Shown here: in pieces, positions 13,166 to 26,452 of the stretch
Layout: every line of letters begins with the position of its first letter
Numbering within the stretch: position 1 is the first letter of the stretch
Assembly: GCA_033980235.1 (NCBI GenBank)
Contig: CM067064.1
Span: 31,753,670-31,817,669 of the forward strand
DNA length: 64,000 nucleotides
Reading direction: 5' to 3'
From: Diadema setosum
Taxonomy: Eukaryota > Echinodermata > Echinoidea > Diadematoida > Diadematidae
Program-made: the position numbers and the translations under genes
The notes under the pieces: model-generated
Told to the model about the DNA's origin: nothing
Databases searched by the model: none
The model's input: the letters and a program-made list of their open reading frames with translations, nothing else

Positions 13166-13458
13166 CTTTCTTCGGCATGACATCCCTCCTCATGATCGTG
13201 GCCAGCGCGGAGTACGAGGTCAACGAGCGACCCCTGGCCATCCGCCAGCTGCCGGAGATCTACACCCTCAGCTACTCGTGGTCGTTCTACGTCAGCTGGG
13301 CCGCGTTCGGCCTCTGCTTCGCCAGCGGTGTCATGTTCCTCATGGTGGCCCGCCAGTGGCACCTCGAGGAGGTGTGGCTCAAGAAGTCCCTCGAGGAGGA
13401 GAAGAAGAGGATGCCCCAGCAGCGGTACTCAAGGTCCAAGCTGATGCCATCCTTCTAA
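13166..13458 (+). CDS. Last coding exon of a claudin/PMP22-like four-pass membrane protein
   Basis: A pyrimidine-rich acceptor ending in CACAG precedes this exon. Its first two bases complete a split codon, so the upstream intron is phase 1. The exon encodes 96 full codons and a TAA stop. It starts with the end of a hydrophobic helix (FFGMTSLLMIVASAEYEV), then a short outer loop (residues 19-37), then a transmembrane helix at about residues 38-62 starting SYSWSFYVSWAAFGLC. A charged cytoplasmic tail of about 34 residues follows, rich in K, E and R. The Y-S/G-W-S-F-Y entry into the fourth helix is typical of the claudin/PMP22/CACNG/GSG1L superfamily; I infer membership from this and the topology only. 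Codons are GC-rich, unlike the flanks. Earlier exons, including the W-GLW-C-C loop expected in the family, are not recognisable in the window. Confidence 0.8.
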
Positions 13459-13521
13459 CAGGAACCATCCTCCCACCCCTCCTCCTCCTCCTTCCAAATT
13501 TTGTTTCGTCCCTCCGCCTCA

Positions 13522-13554
<33 letters not shown>

Positions 13555-13642
13555 ACTGCGTTATTCCATCGCTTGCCCTCGGTCTTCACATACCATCCCT
13601 CGTGAAGGTCTTCGCCACAGCTTTGCTGTCACGATCATTGCA

Positions 13643-13708
13643 ATTACCATAGCAATGACGCTAATGCCATCCGCTGATTGGTTAATTCCTACCCGTCGCC
13701 ATGGTAAC
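13643..13708. promoter_or_regulatory. Pair of RFX X-box-like motifs
   Basis: ATTACCATAGCAAT at 13,643-13,656 and GTCGCCATGGTAAC at 13,695-13,708 both fit the RFX X-box form GTNRCC-N2-RGYAAC; the second is an excellent match and the first has edge mismatches. A reverse CCAAT (GATTGG) lies between them. RFX factors bind such sites in cilia-related genes. The position, 3' of the claudin-like stop codon, is unusual for an X-box, so these could be 3' UTR or enhancer sequence. Confidence 0.45.
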
Positions 13709-16179
13709 TGCAATTACTGTGAGATGCAGTTACTGTAAAGTGCTCTAGCACATAGGGCCCTGACTTTTTTTAATCAAATTTGAAATAGAGTACTTGCAAT
13801 TAAACATCAGTCGACACACACACACATAAATTCAAAAACAATCAAATTTCAGTAGGGGCTGTGTGTTAGAAAGCTTGCCATAGAAAGTGACAATTTGATG
13901 GTGATGTCTGACGTGGTAGTAGTGAAAAGGGGGATATTGAGTACACAAAAGTAGAGATTTTGGATGGGATGTATTCAGACTAGCAATAATCTCATCAAGT
14001 ATGTATAAGATACCATAGTGTTCCTCCTCAGTACAATAGCAATAACGACAAGTCCTATGTGGTGTCCATTGGATGGCTTGGACAATTCCAAACGCTCCAT
14101 ACGTGACATAAAATTCCGCTGTGAAATATTCAGGAAAGAATAACCACGAGAATTCTTCAGTTGTCATTCCCAAGTGATACATACTCTGGCATAAATTTGA
14201 TGTACAGTCGAAGAGATTGAGCCATGTAAACAATAATCCATGTGTCTCTGCATTAGTTGAAGAACAATTATATTTGTCACCACTTTTATGCATCATTTGA
14301 TTGAATCAGGGTGATGTTATGCAATACACTCGCTTGCATGTAGCCTGACTGAAATATTAAACAAATCAGATTATCTGGAAAGTACATCCTTTTTGAGCAT
14401 TAGAAGCACAGATATAGGATTTTTTTTTTCATTCAAGGAGGAGTTACTTGTACCTGTACCAAATTGCATAATTGACTCCCTGTGATGGTAACTTTCTACA
14501 ATTACAACAAGCCTGCATGCCAGCACTGTCTCCCATTTTGACTGGAGGGGGTTCGTTTTGATATATTGAAACTACTCTCCTCTGTCCAAATGCTTATATT
14601 TCTATACTCTTTCCTTTTTCTTTTTCTTTTCTTTTTTTTTTTTTCGTTTGCGTCAGACTGGTTTCACAGTTGGCAAGTAGGCTGGGCATATTTGCAGCAT
14701 AAACCAGGGTGACCCATTATCTTTCTCCAATACTGGTAGTAGACTTGCGCATCACATGAGCACAGCGCACAAGGCTCTTCCAAAGACCATCCTCTGCACA
14801 AGTGACACTCCTCGATTTATTTTTTTATGTGCTTTGCAGTGCTAAATGATTATCACAAACCAAGGGCCCGTATACTAAATGCTTTTCACATCAGAATGTT
14901 GTGTGTCAGTATATAGATACTGGATACTTGGCAAGTCTGGAAACATCTTTCTGAAGATCTTGACACTCAATCAGCATTTGCTATGGCAGCCATAATTTTA
15001 GTAAGTTGCCATAACAGGAGAGTTCTTTATGCAGCAAGTCCTTTGTAATGATGATGATGATATATTTATCAAAATAGCCCTCTCACACAAATTGTTTTTG
15101 CAGCCCCTTTACAAAGAAAAATAATGCAGAAAAATCAGTGAGTGAAATGAATAAGTCTTCAGATATTTCGTCAAAATTGCAAGCGAAGTCACGTCACAGT
15201 GTGGGTGTTTGATGGAAGCCAGTTCCGGTGGGAAGATGAATAGCATCGGAAAGCATCATCACCCGTTACTACTTATCAAAAAGTTCCGGGTTCATGGGTA
15301 AAGGGTACTGTCTGTTGATGCATGAAGCACGTACACAGATCTTATGTGGGAGTGTATTTCGAGGAAAGATACGAACAAAATTTGCCGTGATCAGCGTGAG
15401 ATATTCCAAATGTCAGCCCACAAAGAAACTTTTCTTCCAGCTTTGATAAAGATCCATCTCTGTGAGAAAAGATGCACCCCTTTTTTTTTTAAGGGACGTC
15501 AATGTCTTCTCGTGAGAAATGAAAACAAAACAACCCAAAACGGGAAATGACAAACATCTTCCAAGGGTAAAAGATACATTGTATGTCATTGCACTTACTA
15601 ATCCTGAGCACATGAAAGTCAGCCATAAAAGACCATAGTAGGGATCAAATATCACCCAGCAAATTTTTCCTAGATCTATTCCGGTGAAAGTTGGAAACTT
15701 TTTGAGGTTTGAAAAGTAATACCCTCTTCAACTTGCTCATGGAACCATGCAGAAGAAATGAGTAGGGATAATGTTCTACTTGCGCAGGCCAAATATGCCA
15801 GACTATATAGTTACCTTTAATACTTTGAGGGATTGACGATGTCGAGGTTGTGGGTTAGGAAAGCACACATGGCATGCTGAAATGCACCAGTTTAGCTCGC
15901 TGATGATTATAAATAAGAGTCTGAAATTTGTATGAGTTCAAGCCATTGTCTTTCTCAAACTTTACAGTAAGCATTTGTACCATGACAATTTCCCTGTGCA
16001 GGTTTAATAGGAATATTTTCCTCTCCTTTTGTTTTTGTTTTTCTTTAGATAGCCATTTGCTCATTTGTCATAAGCACTGGATGTATGTATAGTATGGTTG
16101 GTGTGAAGAACTGAAGACATTAGATTATCTACATGCACATTTTATGAACTCGCTGCTATCGATGTATAAATAGGGCTGA

Positions 16180-16291
16180 TAGCCAAATGTATGGTACAAT
16201 TATGGCTGAGGTATGTTTAACATTTTCCATGTATAGCCGAAATGTATGGTATACGATAATGGCTGAGGTATGTTAACATTTTCCATTTATA
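16180..16291. repeat. Two-copy tandem duplication, about 55 bp
   Basis: Two adjacent copies share TAGCC(A/G)AAATGTATGGTA, then ATGGCTGAGGTATGTT and AACATTTTCCAT. They differ by small indels. There is no sign of function. Confidence 0.85.
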
Positions 16292-19200
16292 GAATTATTA
16301 TCACTGTATACCAGGAGATAACATGCTACACAATAGATTGTATCTGTGTATTTAACACATGTGTAAAAACTATACTCATGCAGCAAGGAATCTAAAGGAA
16401 CCCAGTGTATTCAATCTTGAGTAGCTACAATTAAGGACAGCCGTGTACTCATTGAGGTAGTGTGTATACTTTCGACATTAAGGCTGATATGATAAAGTGT
16501 TTCCAATATATCACTCAGATATGGCTCAATATTTATGATACTATGATACTACTCAACATATTAATTCACCAGGTTAATTAAGAATTAGTAATAAGTCATT
16601 TACAAGGTATGTATGAGATGGCATACTGAATTATCAAATATGATACGACTGAATATATCTACAGTCAGATTTGGAAAAAAAAATGCTATAGACTTTTAAC
16701 AATGATATTGAGATCTTTACATATATGCATAGGACTCTGGTTTTGTAATGTCAAGTTTGATGAGGTATAGCCAGTTAACCTTTTTATTACCATAGCCCAT
16801 CTGTTTCCATACAATGTCAATGGTGTTTTTATTTTTCATTACAACAAAGATCATGCTGTGGAGGTTGAATGGCAGGATTACAATAGGTATTAGGGATGTA
16901 CTGCCCTGATGTACATTTGTATCGTACTTGACTAGTATCAGCATGAAATGGTATCAAAAGTATCAAAATGTTTGCATCAGACATGGTTCAACACATCGTA
17001 AAAGAATGAGCCATTTATGGTGTATCCAATTTTGTTGCAGTTACCTCGACGTTTACCATCAACACACGTGCTGTTGTAAGCATTATAAAGGTTGCATATG
17101 AAATGTTTTGACAGACTATGAAATATATGGCATATGATATATTGAATGATGTTATTGTTGACTCGCAAGGTCAGCATACATTGTACGCTGTTTCTCATGC
17201 ATATATTTGTGTGTCCTTACGCGGACTGTGTATTCGTCAACATACCCCTCACCGCATCCCACTTGGCCGTTTGACCATGCAATAATGAATGAATAATAAT
17301 TTTCATTCTTACCTTATATTGATTTTCAAGCTTGCATTCTGCATATTGACACCACTATTGTGTTGTGCAAGCCTGTGCGTCGACGCTGTTTCATCTGGCA
17401 CTGGGACAAAAAATACTGGGTTTATTGGTATGCATCGCAAGCGTACTCCTGTATATCACACAGATGAAGGCATAGCATATGCCACTACACAACAGTTATT
17501 CGTGCATATTAAATTTCTCTTTTAGTATCACATATTGCTGGGGGATTTTGTTTTTGTACTGCTTGGATTTCTTTAAGGGACAGATGTTTTATCGATATAT
17601 GTCTGCCTCAGTTTCTGATGCTTCGTAGCAGTGAGGGGCGAGGTTACTCGGGGACAAGGGATTCAAAGTTGTTTACGTGTATCTAGAATTTTGGGTAATA
17701 TCGTGCATTCTTGCATATTGTGTGTGTACAGTACTTCGCCCACAAAATGTCTCTTTAAGCACTGTTGTGGTTTAAAGGGAACAAAAATCTTTGTATGCTT
17801 TGTATTGCCAATCTATATTCTGACCAGTTCTTGCTGCCGATTTATTATTATGAATACATTCAGAGGTTTGACAAGATGGAGTTCAGTTTTCATTTTAACT
17901 TCTATGGAGCTGATAATCGCTCCATCAGGTAAATTTTTTTCAGGCTTGTTGTCATGATTGTGCATAAGTATGAAAGTGAATATTTGATAAGTATGAATAC
18001 CTTGAGAGTCTTGTTTAAGTGAAACACTATGTATGCTGGGTTACTTTTTGTGTTGCAATAGTTTGTTTCTTTTTTGCCATCCTCTCTTGATATCAGCAGC
18101 ATTCATTTTGAAGATAATTGAGAAAGACAAATCAGGGAAATCTCATATATTAAAGTCGGTCAGGACGACATCTTTTTGAGGCTCTGAATGTGTGTATAAA
18201 ATGCATCAAATACATTCCCGTCGGAAATCAGGAACACCAGAGTCTCGATTTGGAAACACAAACAAATACTTGCAGCAATATTACTCACATGTTTCGTGTG
18301 AGAGCATAGGCCTACTGTGAAATATCATCCTGAGCTTCAGCAACAAAAGAAAACAGAATCTGAAATGCTATACTCCCATTCATTCCAAAACTTGGAAATA
18401 TCCTGGTGTGATTTTTTTTTTCCATTTCCTGGAGAAATGAAGCTAATCTGAAACTGATAACTGTTTTGTTGTTGTTGTTGCTGTTTTCTTGTTTTGCCTG
18501 CATGAAGATTCACTGGGGAAGAATAACATCGCAGTGACACATAGTCTAATATGACTGCTACAAGGCTTTGAATATTCTCCCTAGCTCAATCTCGTATGCA
18601 CTGGGTTGATTCTCAAAAGAGAATATATACATAGCTTTATCACATAGTATGTTGTCATTGGCCTTTTAAGTCAAAAGTCCTTTCCCCTTATCTTGAAAAA
18701 ACTAGTGACATAGATGAGGAATGTTTGTAATTTTTTTTTTTTTTTTTTTTGGGGGGGGGGGGTTGATTCAGGAAGGGAGTCAAGCATACATTTGACATCT
18801 GTCTGTTTTCTGTCGTGTAGTTAAAATCTTGATTTGGATTATATTGTTTTAAAGCTGAATTATTTCCCACAGATTGATAGAAGTTGAGAAACAAAAGTAA
18901 CAGATTAGACTCCAAAACTGGAGTTGAAATCAGACAAATATTGTGTCAGCTAGAAAGACAAGTCGAATGCTGCCATTAATCTGTGGCCATGTGGAGCCCG
19001 ATGCGACCTACATGATGTCTGTGGACATCTCGAAACGTCGGTAGGGAGCGGGTTAAGTTGTCTGCGGAGGCACATTGCTGGCACATCGGGATAGCCGTTG
19101 TGGTCACATCATTCAATCGGCACAGAGAGGCGCTGATGACTTTCGCAGCCTGTAGTCCGTAAAGATTGATGGCAGTGTTTGCATGGGGATAAATCACAGA

Positions 19201-19502
19201 TGAAAATCTGATCGGTGTGTTAAACTACGTGTTTACGTTCAACAAAGAGGTTGCCATGACTGTGCGACCTGCATGAAAAACATTCTGTCATATTGACACT
19301 CTGATATAAGCAATATGGGGGAGAAAGATTTGTTGACAAAAATTTGTATAATGTGGGACTAAGGAGAGGGGTGTAAAACTCCCCTCTCATTCTACCTGTA
19401 AACCCAAGAAACTGCCCATGGCTTTGTAATCTGCATGTATCATGGATGTGTATCATATTGCACAGTATGTATAATGTTAACAGAAGAGATCAGTTGTGCA
19501 TT

Positions 19503-19637
19503 ATTAACATCCAACAAATTTTAATGGTTGCACCTGATTGAGATATTGGGTTACAGAATGTCTGTATAGCCCCTAGCAAAGAAGATGTGTGACGTGTTGA
19601 AACTATGGTGCGACCATTAAAATTTGTTGGACGTTAA
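19503..19637. repeat. Short element with 31-bp inverted termini
   Basis: The left arm 19,503-19,533 contains CCAACAAATTTTAATGG. It is mirrored at 19,607-19,637 by CCATTAAAATTTGTTGG, and the arms continue with few mismatches. The spacer is about 73 bp. This is the structure of a small MITE. Confidence 0.75.
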
Positions 19638-22187
19638 GAATGTATTAATACTTGATAAAATCTTTTCATATTCTGGGTACCGGAACTAACACATTGACTA
19701 CAGATCCTCATCATATTGCGGGGCATGATACAGTGTTTTCATTGCTGCAACCCACATGAAGATTTGTGGGTGGGACTATCGGTAATCCGTAATTACAGAG
19801 TGAGCTCTGCTCTAGATGAAAGTTACTACGAGTTCCGTCGTTGGCAAGAGCGTGGCCGTCCGTGCCAGAAGAATACAGTTTCTAAAAGTTTTGCCAGTAT
19901 TTCAAGCAGCAAAGCTTTAGCTAATATAATAGCTACAATGGATAACTCGTTGGGAAGTGAATTCATCAAATTTGTGTACTGATTACACAAGGATATAAGT
20001 CCTACTGGGTTTGTTGCATTAACTTTTGTGAAGGAAAGCTCATGAAAAAAAGGTTTTAGAAAGAGCGAAACAGTATCGTGCAGAAAACAGTTTAAGTAGT
20101 TTGCAGTTATCTAATGATGTCAATATGTGAAACATTTAATAGTCACCAGTAATTTAATCAATACTAGTAATCCTATGTCAATACTTTTTATATCATCAAT
20201 TCTAATGATAATGAATATTGAGAAAAAACAACAACAAGCAAATGTAATGCCAGCTTGTAAAGAAATCAAGAATATACAAGCCAGTAAACGTAAAGAAACG
20301 GAATGTAATTGATTATTCATTTCAGCTGATAAGTTCATTGATATTCTCTCGGCAATGTCTAGGTTATGTGTGAAGTTGTAGGTATGTAAAGGTATTATAT
20401 GATAAATATTATTGTGTATTTCAGATGAAGTCATATGATGCAAGTTTATGCAAGAAACAATTTAACCAATTTACCAAGTTGCCTTATGTAAAATGTGTGT
20501 CATAGCAAGCAGCTGTAGTCTGTGGTTAGAAAAGAAAAGAAAAAGAAGAGGTATTCATACAAGTACGTAGAAGTCTCAATATCAAAGGCTCTAGTTTCCT
20601 ATATATATTGGTTTTGTACATAATCATTACTACATTCTTACCGCAAGATGAAAAAAAAAAGAAAGAAAGAAAGCAGAATAATGTGTAAATTTTGTGTAAG
20701 ACATGTATGCCTGTATAAAATATGCTTGGTAAATTGCATACATTTGTGTATGCCTGTGAGAAGCTGAGATAATGAATATGTTGTACTTGTATACAGATAT
20801 ATATTTCACATGGAAATGTGCTGGGTAGTGAAAGTTATAAACCAGGATCGATATGCACCTTTCCATTCTGGTTCTCTTCTCTCTTTTTATCTTTTTCTCC
20901 TTCTGCACCCATCTCCACCTCCCCCCCCCCCCCCAAAAAAAAAATAACCTTTCTTCCCTCATGCTTGGGATATATATGTTTCATGATGTGGCTATTGCAA
21001 AAACAGGTACACAGATTAGATTTCAGAGCCATGTATACCAGTACATCTCATTAGTAGGCATGCGTATTGAAGGGGGTATAATCTTTCCTTCTTGCTTTGA
21101 TATAATATATCAAAGATTATATCATACATCTTTGATCTCATAGATATATCAGATATTGTATATTACAATATATGATACAATACATCAGATCTAAATGATA
21201 TGTATATCTAATGGGGCATTCGGATCTCTACTGGACAAAATTATAGTGATGAGATGTTACAGTAATCCAGTTGAATATGATTGTCTGGAATCATATGTTA
21301 GTGAATATACGATTTAGCAAAATTTCGTGTAGACATGAACAGATCTATACCTGTGGTTCGATATCGATAGAGCTTATCTCATTCTACTGTTCGTAAGCAC
21401 AGATACCGTGCAATACACAGCATTTCAGTTCAATTCACGTTTATTTTAAGCATTGTGTGGCTAGAATCGAGGGATGTGCATTCATCACTATGTCAGTACA
21501 CCACAAGCTTCTTCCTTGCTTGTCTGCTTTGATTTTAGGCCTGCAAAGCGAGATGAGTGGTGGATTTTTATCCCCCCCACTCCCTCCCATCTCTGTTGGG
21601 CTTGTTACACACTGGCCTTGGAGCTCGTGAGAAGTAGATTTGACACCGAGAGAATGATTATATGCAATACAGCTTACACATTCCTTCAGTGGGTTCATAT
21701 TGGATTTTCTCTGCATGGGGGTCTGTTGAACTCCGTGCATCGCACATTACACGTTGGCTCATGATGCATTGGAAGATGAGATTTATTTTGCAGTGTGAAC
21801 ACACCCATTGTCTATACTGCAACTTTTTAGTGGTGCATTCACATTGGGGGGAAAAATATGTATATGTTGCACTCAGAAGATATTTTATGCACTCTGCAAT
21901 TTAGTCCAAAAATTACCAAGTGAAACATTATTACTTGTATGCTGCTGCTGTGGTATATTCCTTCACATCGAGAGCTATGTAAAATTTTCATGTGGAATTT
22001 ATGTCATAAAGTGATTGCCACCTGTTATGGCATTTTTTAATTTTTAGTTGTTATGTAGTAAAATTCCAGACTGTAGGAGTACAAGGTATGCATGACATCA
22101 TCTTCCTGCCTTTAGACAAGGAGTTATTACACATATGAAGGTCAGAACAAGGGCACAGCACCATCAGTCATGGTGCTTTAATCCATT

Positions 22188-22417
22188 GGCCCGAATGTAC
22201 GCAGGTGGTTTAAACTTAGACCATGGTACAAAATTTGTACCATGGTCTAAAATTAGCATGAGATAGGCATACCTTTGACATGCGTGTATCAATGCGCATT
22301 TGCTTTTGGACATTTGTTTACATACCCAATCTGTCAATCATATTTATTCAGAAGAAATTTGCTTAAACCATGGTTTAAACCATGGTTTTAATTGTACCAC
22401 CTTCGTGAATTCAGGCC
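22188..22417. repeat. MITE built from CCATGG palindromes
   Basis: The outer termini GGCCCGAAT and ATTCAGGCC are inverted, with GGTGGTTTAAAC and a GTACCACCTTCGTGAATTC counterpart inside. The left half holds a perfect palindrome around ACCATGGTAC/GTACCATGGT (about 22,219-22,250). The right half holds AAACCATGG repeated as a palindrome (about 22,364-22,387). The flanks share ATT on both sides, which could be a 3-bp target duplication as in PIF/Harbinger elements; this is inference. Confidence 0.65.
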
Positions 22418-23589
22418 ATTGTGTACGGGAACCTGATGGGCCCTGTATTAACCCAGTGGGAATTACAGAATCTTGGAGACAATGGGTTAATATGCATTGT
22501 ACAGGGTCTATCATATGGCATTGGGGGTGGCAAGAGGATTAGGACGTACCATTCTGGAGATGGGGAGGGTTAAGAATTCCTGCACGCCCTCACTAATAAC
22601 TTGTGCTTCATGTTCCACCTTTGTGCGCACCGCCCATGTACGCCGGCCACCACCACGCACCTGCCTGATGTGAAATACGATACCGTCCGGGAAGGGATTA
22701 ACATCGCATGCGCTATTTGGTGCGGTGCGAATTGTGCAGAGTCACAGGCTGATGGAATAGTCATATTATTGTGGTCAGGGGAGGAAAGTGGCCACAGAAC
22801 TGTCAATAATGATCGGGACCTATTATATGAAGAGTTCGATTGTAAAAGCGAGTTAAATACATTCTTGTCAATTTAAGATATTTGCAATAAACCTGCAAAA
22901 AGACAATGAAAATATAAAGAAAAACAGGGATACTTTTCATCCTGACTTCAAATCATCATGACTTCAAAAAAAGATTCCTTGTAATGCAACAGGTGGATTC
23001 ATTGGGAAGGCTTTATTTTGCTCTATCTGATGATGGACTCATTTTTCTAAAATTATTAGAAATGGCACTTAAGCCATTTTGCAATGAAACTCTTCACATC
23101 TAATCTGTTGGGGGGGGGGGAGATAAGGACCATTTAAAACATAATTAGCATGAATGTATATTTACATCAAACAGAAGAAATTATTATATTTGAATCATTG
23201 AGAGAAGAAAGTATCGGATGCTCAGTATGTGTAATGATAGCATTGTTCACTTTTGCTAGCGAGAGTGAATTACATACATAGCAATGTAAGACAAAATTTG
23301 TCAATAGCTATTCTTCTGTTTCCTGCCATATTTCCATATCAATAGCCTATAAAGGAGCATACCATTTTTCTTCTCTTTATTTAAGGAAAATAATGTATAA
23401 CTCCCTAGGTCAGCAGAATCCACCTCAATCAGAATCATGAATCATGAATTTATAGGTGTTGATTGCTCATCCACAAGTGATAAGGTCATATAAGAAATGA
23501 CAATTTAGCATTCCAGTAGTGTTTTACAGCCGAGTTGGTTTACGTCATTCACAATATCTCAGTGCACACAACAGGCGCTATAAGCAAAT

Positions 23590-23965
23590 GAAATATTTGA
23601 TAGGTATTCATTGACATTTCCAAGATACTATTCATAGTTTGTGTGTAGTCACAAATATCATTCAGCAACATTTGCAAGGTACTATTCATGGATAACATTC
23701 ATTAACATTTGCAAGGTACAGTGCGTCAGCTGAGAATGAGAAGGGCGTTAAGTTGTCTCGAACACTATGGGTTTAGTGGCAACTTAACGCCCTTCTCAGT
23801 CTCACCCGACGAGTGTACTATTCACAGATACATGGAGTCATAAATGACATTCATTAACAATTGCAAGGTACTATGTATAGATACGTGTGGTCATGAATAA
23901 CTTTCAGTAACATTTGCAAGGTTCTATTCATACAATATGTGGAGTCACAAATAACACACATGGGA
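23590..23965. repeat. Minisatellite, unit about 60 bp
   Basis: Degenerate head-to-tail units contain AACATTTGCAAGGTACTATTCAT, a TGTGG/TGTGT-AGTCA block and a AAATA(A/T)CATTCA block. At least five units are visible, with unit length varying by internal deletion. One unit is interrupted by a hairpin at 23,737-23,798. Confidence 0.75.
23737..23798. repeat. Hairpin inserted in the minisatellite
   Basis: TGAGAAGGGCGTTAAGTTG at 23,737-23,755 has a perfect 19-base inverted copy at 23,780-23,798, separated by a 24-base loop. The surrounding GTGCGTCAGC and GACGAGTGTAC sequences look like weak outer continuation of the stem. It is probably a tiny DNA element inserted into a repeat unit. Confidence 0.7.
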
Positions 23966-24756
23966 CTATGACTTCATGACTGGTCCAAAACGTGTGTTTA
24001 GTACAACCATTGTTATTATCTATGTTGTCTAGTACACTTTACATCTCGTTCACAATGGAACACAATGAAACAGCAGGTAAAAATGATATTTGTCCATGTA
24101 CATCATCGGAGATAGTCATATTTCTCGTTTAATTTTTTTTTCCCTACAATGTCAGAGCTGTCTGTCAGTACTAATTGTCTTGTCTATTTATTACATCGCA
24201 TCGGCTGAAATCAATGACTTTTTACAAGCTGGAGCAATATTTTCTAGTATTCCAGTCAGCCAATACCTGCCAAGTTGAATGACAGCCATTATGTGAATCA
24301 AGGCTTGTATTGTGTCCATGCTGTCAGTAATCAAAAAGAAGCAGAGATAACTGACTCTGTCATCGGGTAGAGTTCAGTATTTGGAAGCATGCCTTTAGTG
24401 AGTCTGATAATTACATATCACAGTTTGTTGAGAAGGAGTTGTATAAGGTTGTTAACTCTACTGACCATGCATGACGTTAATTCCCCTATATCACTCGGTT
24501 GGTAGCATTTGTTCATTAGGCAGTTATGAACAGATCTATTCCAATGTTAAGGCCCTGCAGTGTATCTAACATGTACTTGATAGTTTTGGAAATATGGGGG
24601 TTCGTTGATTTATGTTGTCAAATATTTATCGTTGTAATTTTCGAACATGTCCAAAATTTTGAGCATATGACAATAGAGTGGTCAAAAGCTTTGAAGAAAA
24701 TATTTTGTCTGGGAATTCTTTGTGTGAATTTACAAAATTTTGAGGATAAACAATAT

Positions 24757-25437
24757 CGTCGCCGGTCACACGAACCGACGAATCACTCGATTTTGGGTCA
24801 AATTTTCGATTTTGAGATTTTCAATCATTTCGATAGTAGACATTCCATACTACATATTCTGAAATTCTCAGTGTGTAATTCGGTGTAATTTTTACGTAGT
24901 TATCACTTTTGTAGAAGTATGTAATTCCATTTGTGAAAATTATTCGTTTTCCCCATAGACGCGTGTGTTAAACAATCAGGCGATTCGACGGTTCGGTGAC
25001 CGCGCGTACTAGTACGCGCGGTCACCGAACCGACGAATCAGTGCGCATTGACTTGCGTGTTGTTTTTGAGATTCAACAGTTCATTGACCGCGCGCATAGT
25101 GCGCGTACTATGTAATACATGTGTTGACAATAACAACGCTCAATGTACATGTACATATGGACACACATGGAAAATGACAACGTTCTTTGCAGACCGAAAA
25201 TACATGCATGCAGCTCTTTGACGATTTCCCGCTTATTTGTTAACAATACAATTCGATAAAAACTTCACAAGTTAGAGCAAGAATTGAAGTCTGGTGTACT
25301 GCAAAAATAATTGGAAATTATAGACATGAAAGTGTAGCAACCATAAGTCAAAAATGGGCTAACTTCAAACGCGTTTTTCTCGAATTGTCATTCTTACGCA
25401 AACCTGAGGGATTCGTCGGTTCGTGTGACCGGCGACG
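24757..25437. mobile_element. Non-autonomous DNA transposon with about 28-bp TIRs and central palindrome
   Basis: The left end CGTCGCCGGTCACACGAACC and following bases are mirrored by the right end, which finishes GGTTCGTGTGACCGGCGACG. ATAT abuts both ends and may be the target duplication. In the interior, 24,983-25,038 forms a 56-bp near-perfect palindrome centred at 25,010/25,011 on ACT|AGT, with arms GGTTCGGTGACCGCGCGTACT. These arms repeat the GTTCGGTGACCG theme of the termini. No transposase frame is present. Confidence 0.8.
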
Positions 25438-26295
25438 ATATGTATGATTAAGATGCCCTATATATACGCTGAAGTGTGTCTAGGCCTTGGCCATCCAAAT
25501 ATATTTCTTCAAAGAGGCACATGGTGACTGGATATTGGTGGAAAGAATTTATTTTAGGAGTGCACATTCTGCAGAAGCCTACCTAGGTTTGTGATATCTA
25601 TGAAGTGAATTCATTTGTATGGTATACGACTGTCTCGTCACTCAAGAAGCAAAGGTATTTTAAAGTGTGAAACTCCATACTCACTGAGTTTCCTTTTGGA
25701 TTTCACTAAAAATTATATGACACTCTGCCTAAATTGTGCTGATACACTTTTTGAGTGATTGGTTTTTCAGTATAACAGATACTCCTGCATTGCACATAGG
25801 AAATTGCTCTTGAATCATGTGCATTGACAAATTATTAATACCAATTATTTACAAATTACTACCACTGTGAGTGTCATCTGTTGACCCATGTAGCCTTTGG
25901 ATTTTTTTTATTTATTTATTATTATTATTTTTTTTTTTTGCTGGACACAAAATGGAGGAAAACAGAAAAACTCAAAGCGAACAGGTAGAGAGGGTTTGCC
26001 ACGGCTGCATGCTTCCACATCACGTTGCACACAGGGCTGGGCTTTCGCAGAGGAATGCTGCTCCCCACAAATTCCGAACCCCGGCATGAGTAGAAGTCTG
26101 TCATATTCATTCACATTTACCTTTTATCACATTTGATGGTGAGGAGAGTTTCGAAGAGGGTACATTGTCGCTAACGACACCGACTGGTAATGTAATTTCT
26201 CGTAGCGGATGGGATTCGGGACACATGTATGTTTACCAGCCTAATGACATTAGCTGCGAAAGTAGATTATCTCGGCACATAAGAATACAAATGTG

Positions 26296-26452
26296 AATCT
26301 CTCTCTCTCCCCATCTCTCCCTCTCTTCTCCTCTTATCTTTCTCTCTATCTTCTCTTTCTTTTCTTTCTCTTCTCTTCCTTTTCTCTATCTATCCCTCTC
26401 TCCCATCTCTTCCTTTCCCTATCTTTCTCTATCTCTTACTTCTTTCTTGTGT
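26296..26452. repeat. Polypyrimidine (TC-rich) tract
   Basis: About 155 bp almost entirely of C and T on this strand, made of CTCTCT, TTCTTT and CCCTCT units. It gives a false serine/leucine/phenylalanine-rich open frame. Confidence 0.9.

Noticed and set aside
13095..13652. 185-codon plus-strand frame overlapping the claudin-like exon
   Set aside because: A proline/arginine-rich shadow in another frame that runs through the intron and the C16 tract; the membrane helices are in the other frame.
13832..14296. 154-codon minus-strand open frame after the claudin-like gene
   Set aside because: No recognisable domain, no splice or promoter context, and composition no different from the non-coding flank; probably chance.
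24526..24888. 120-codon plus-strand frame
   Set aside because: It runs into the left end of the transposon at 24,757 and has no domain; a chance frame.
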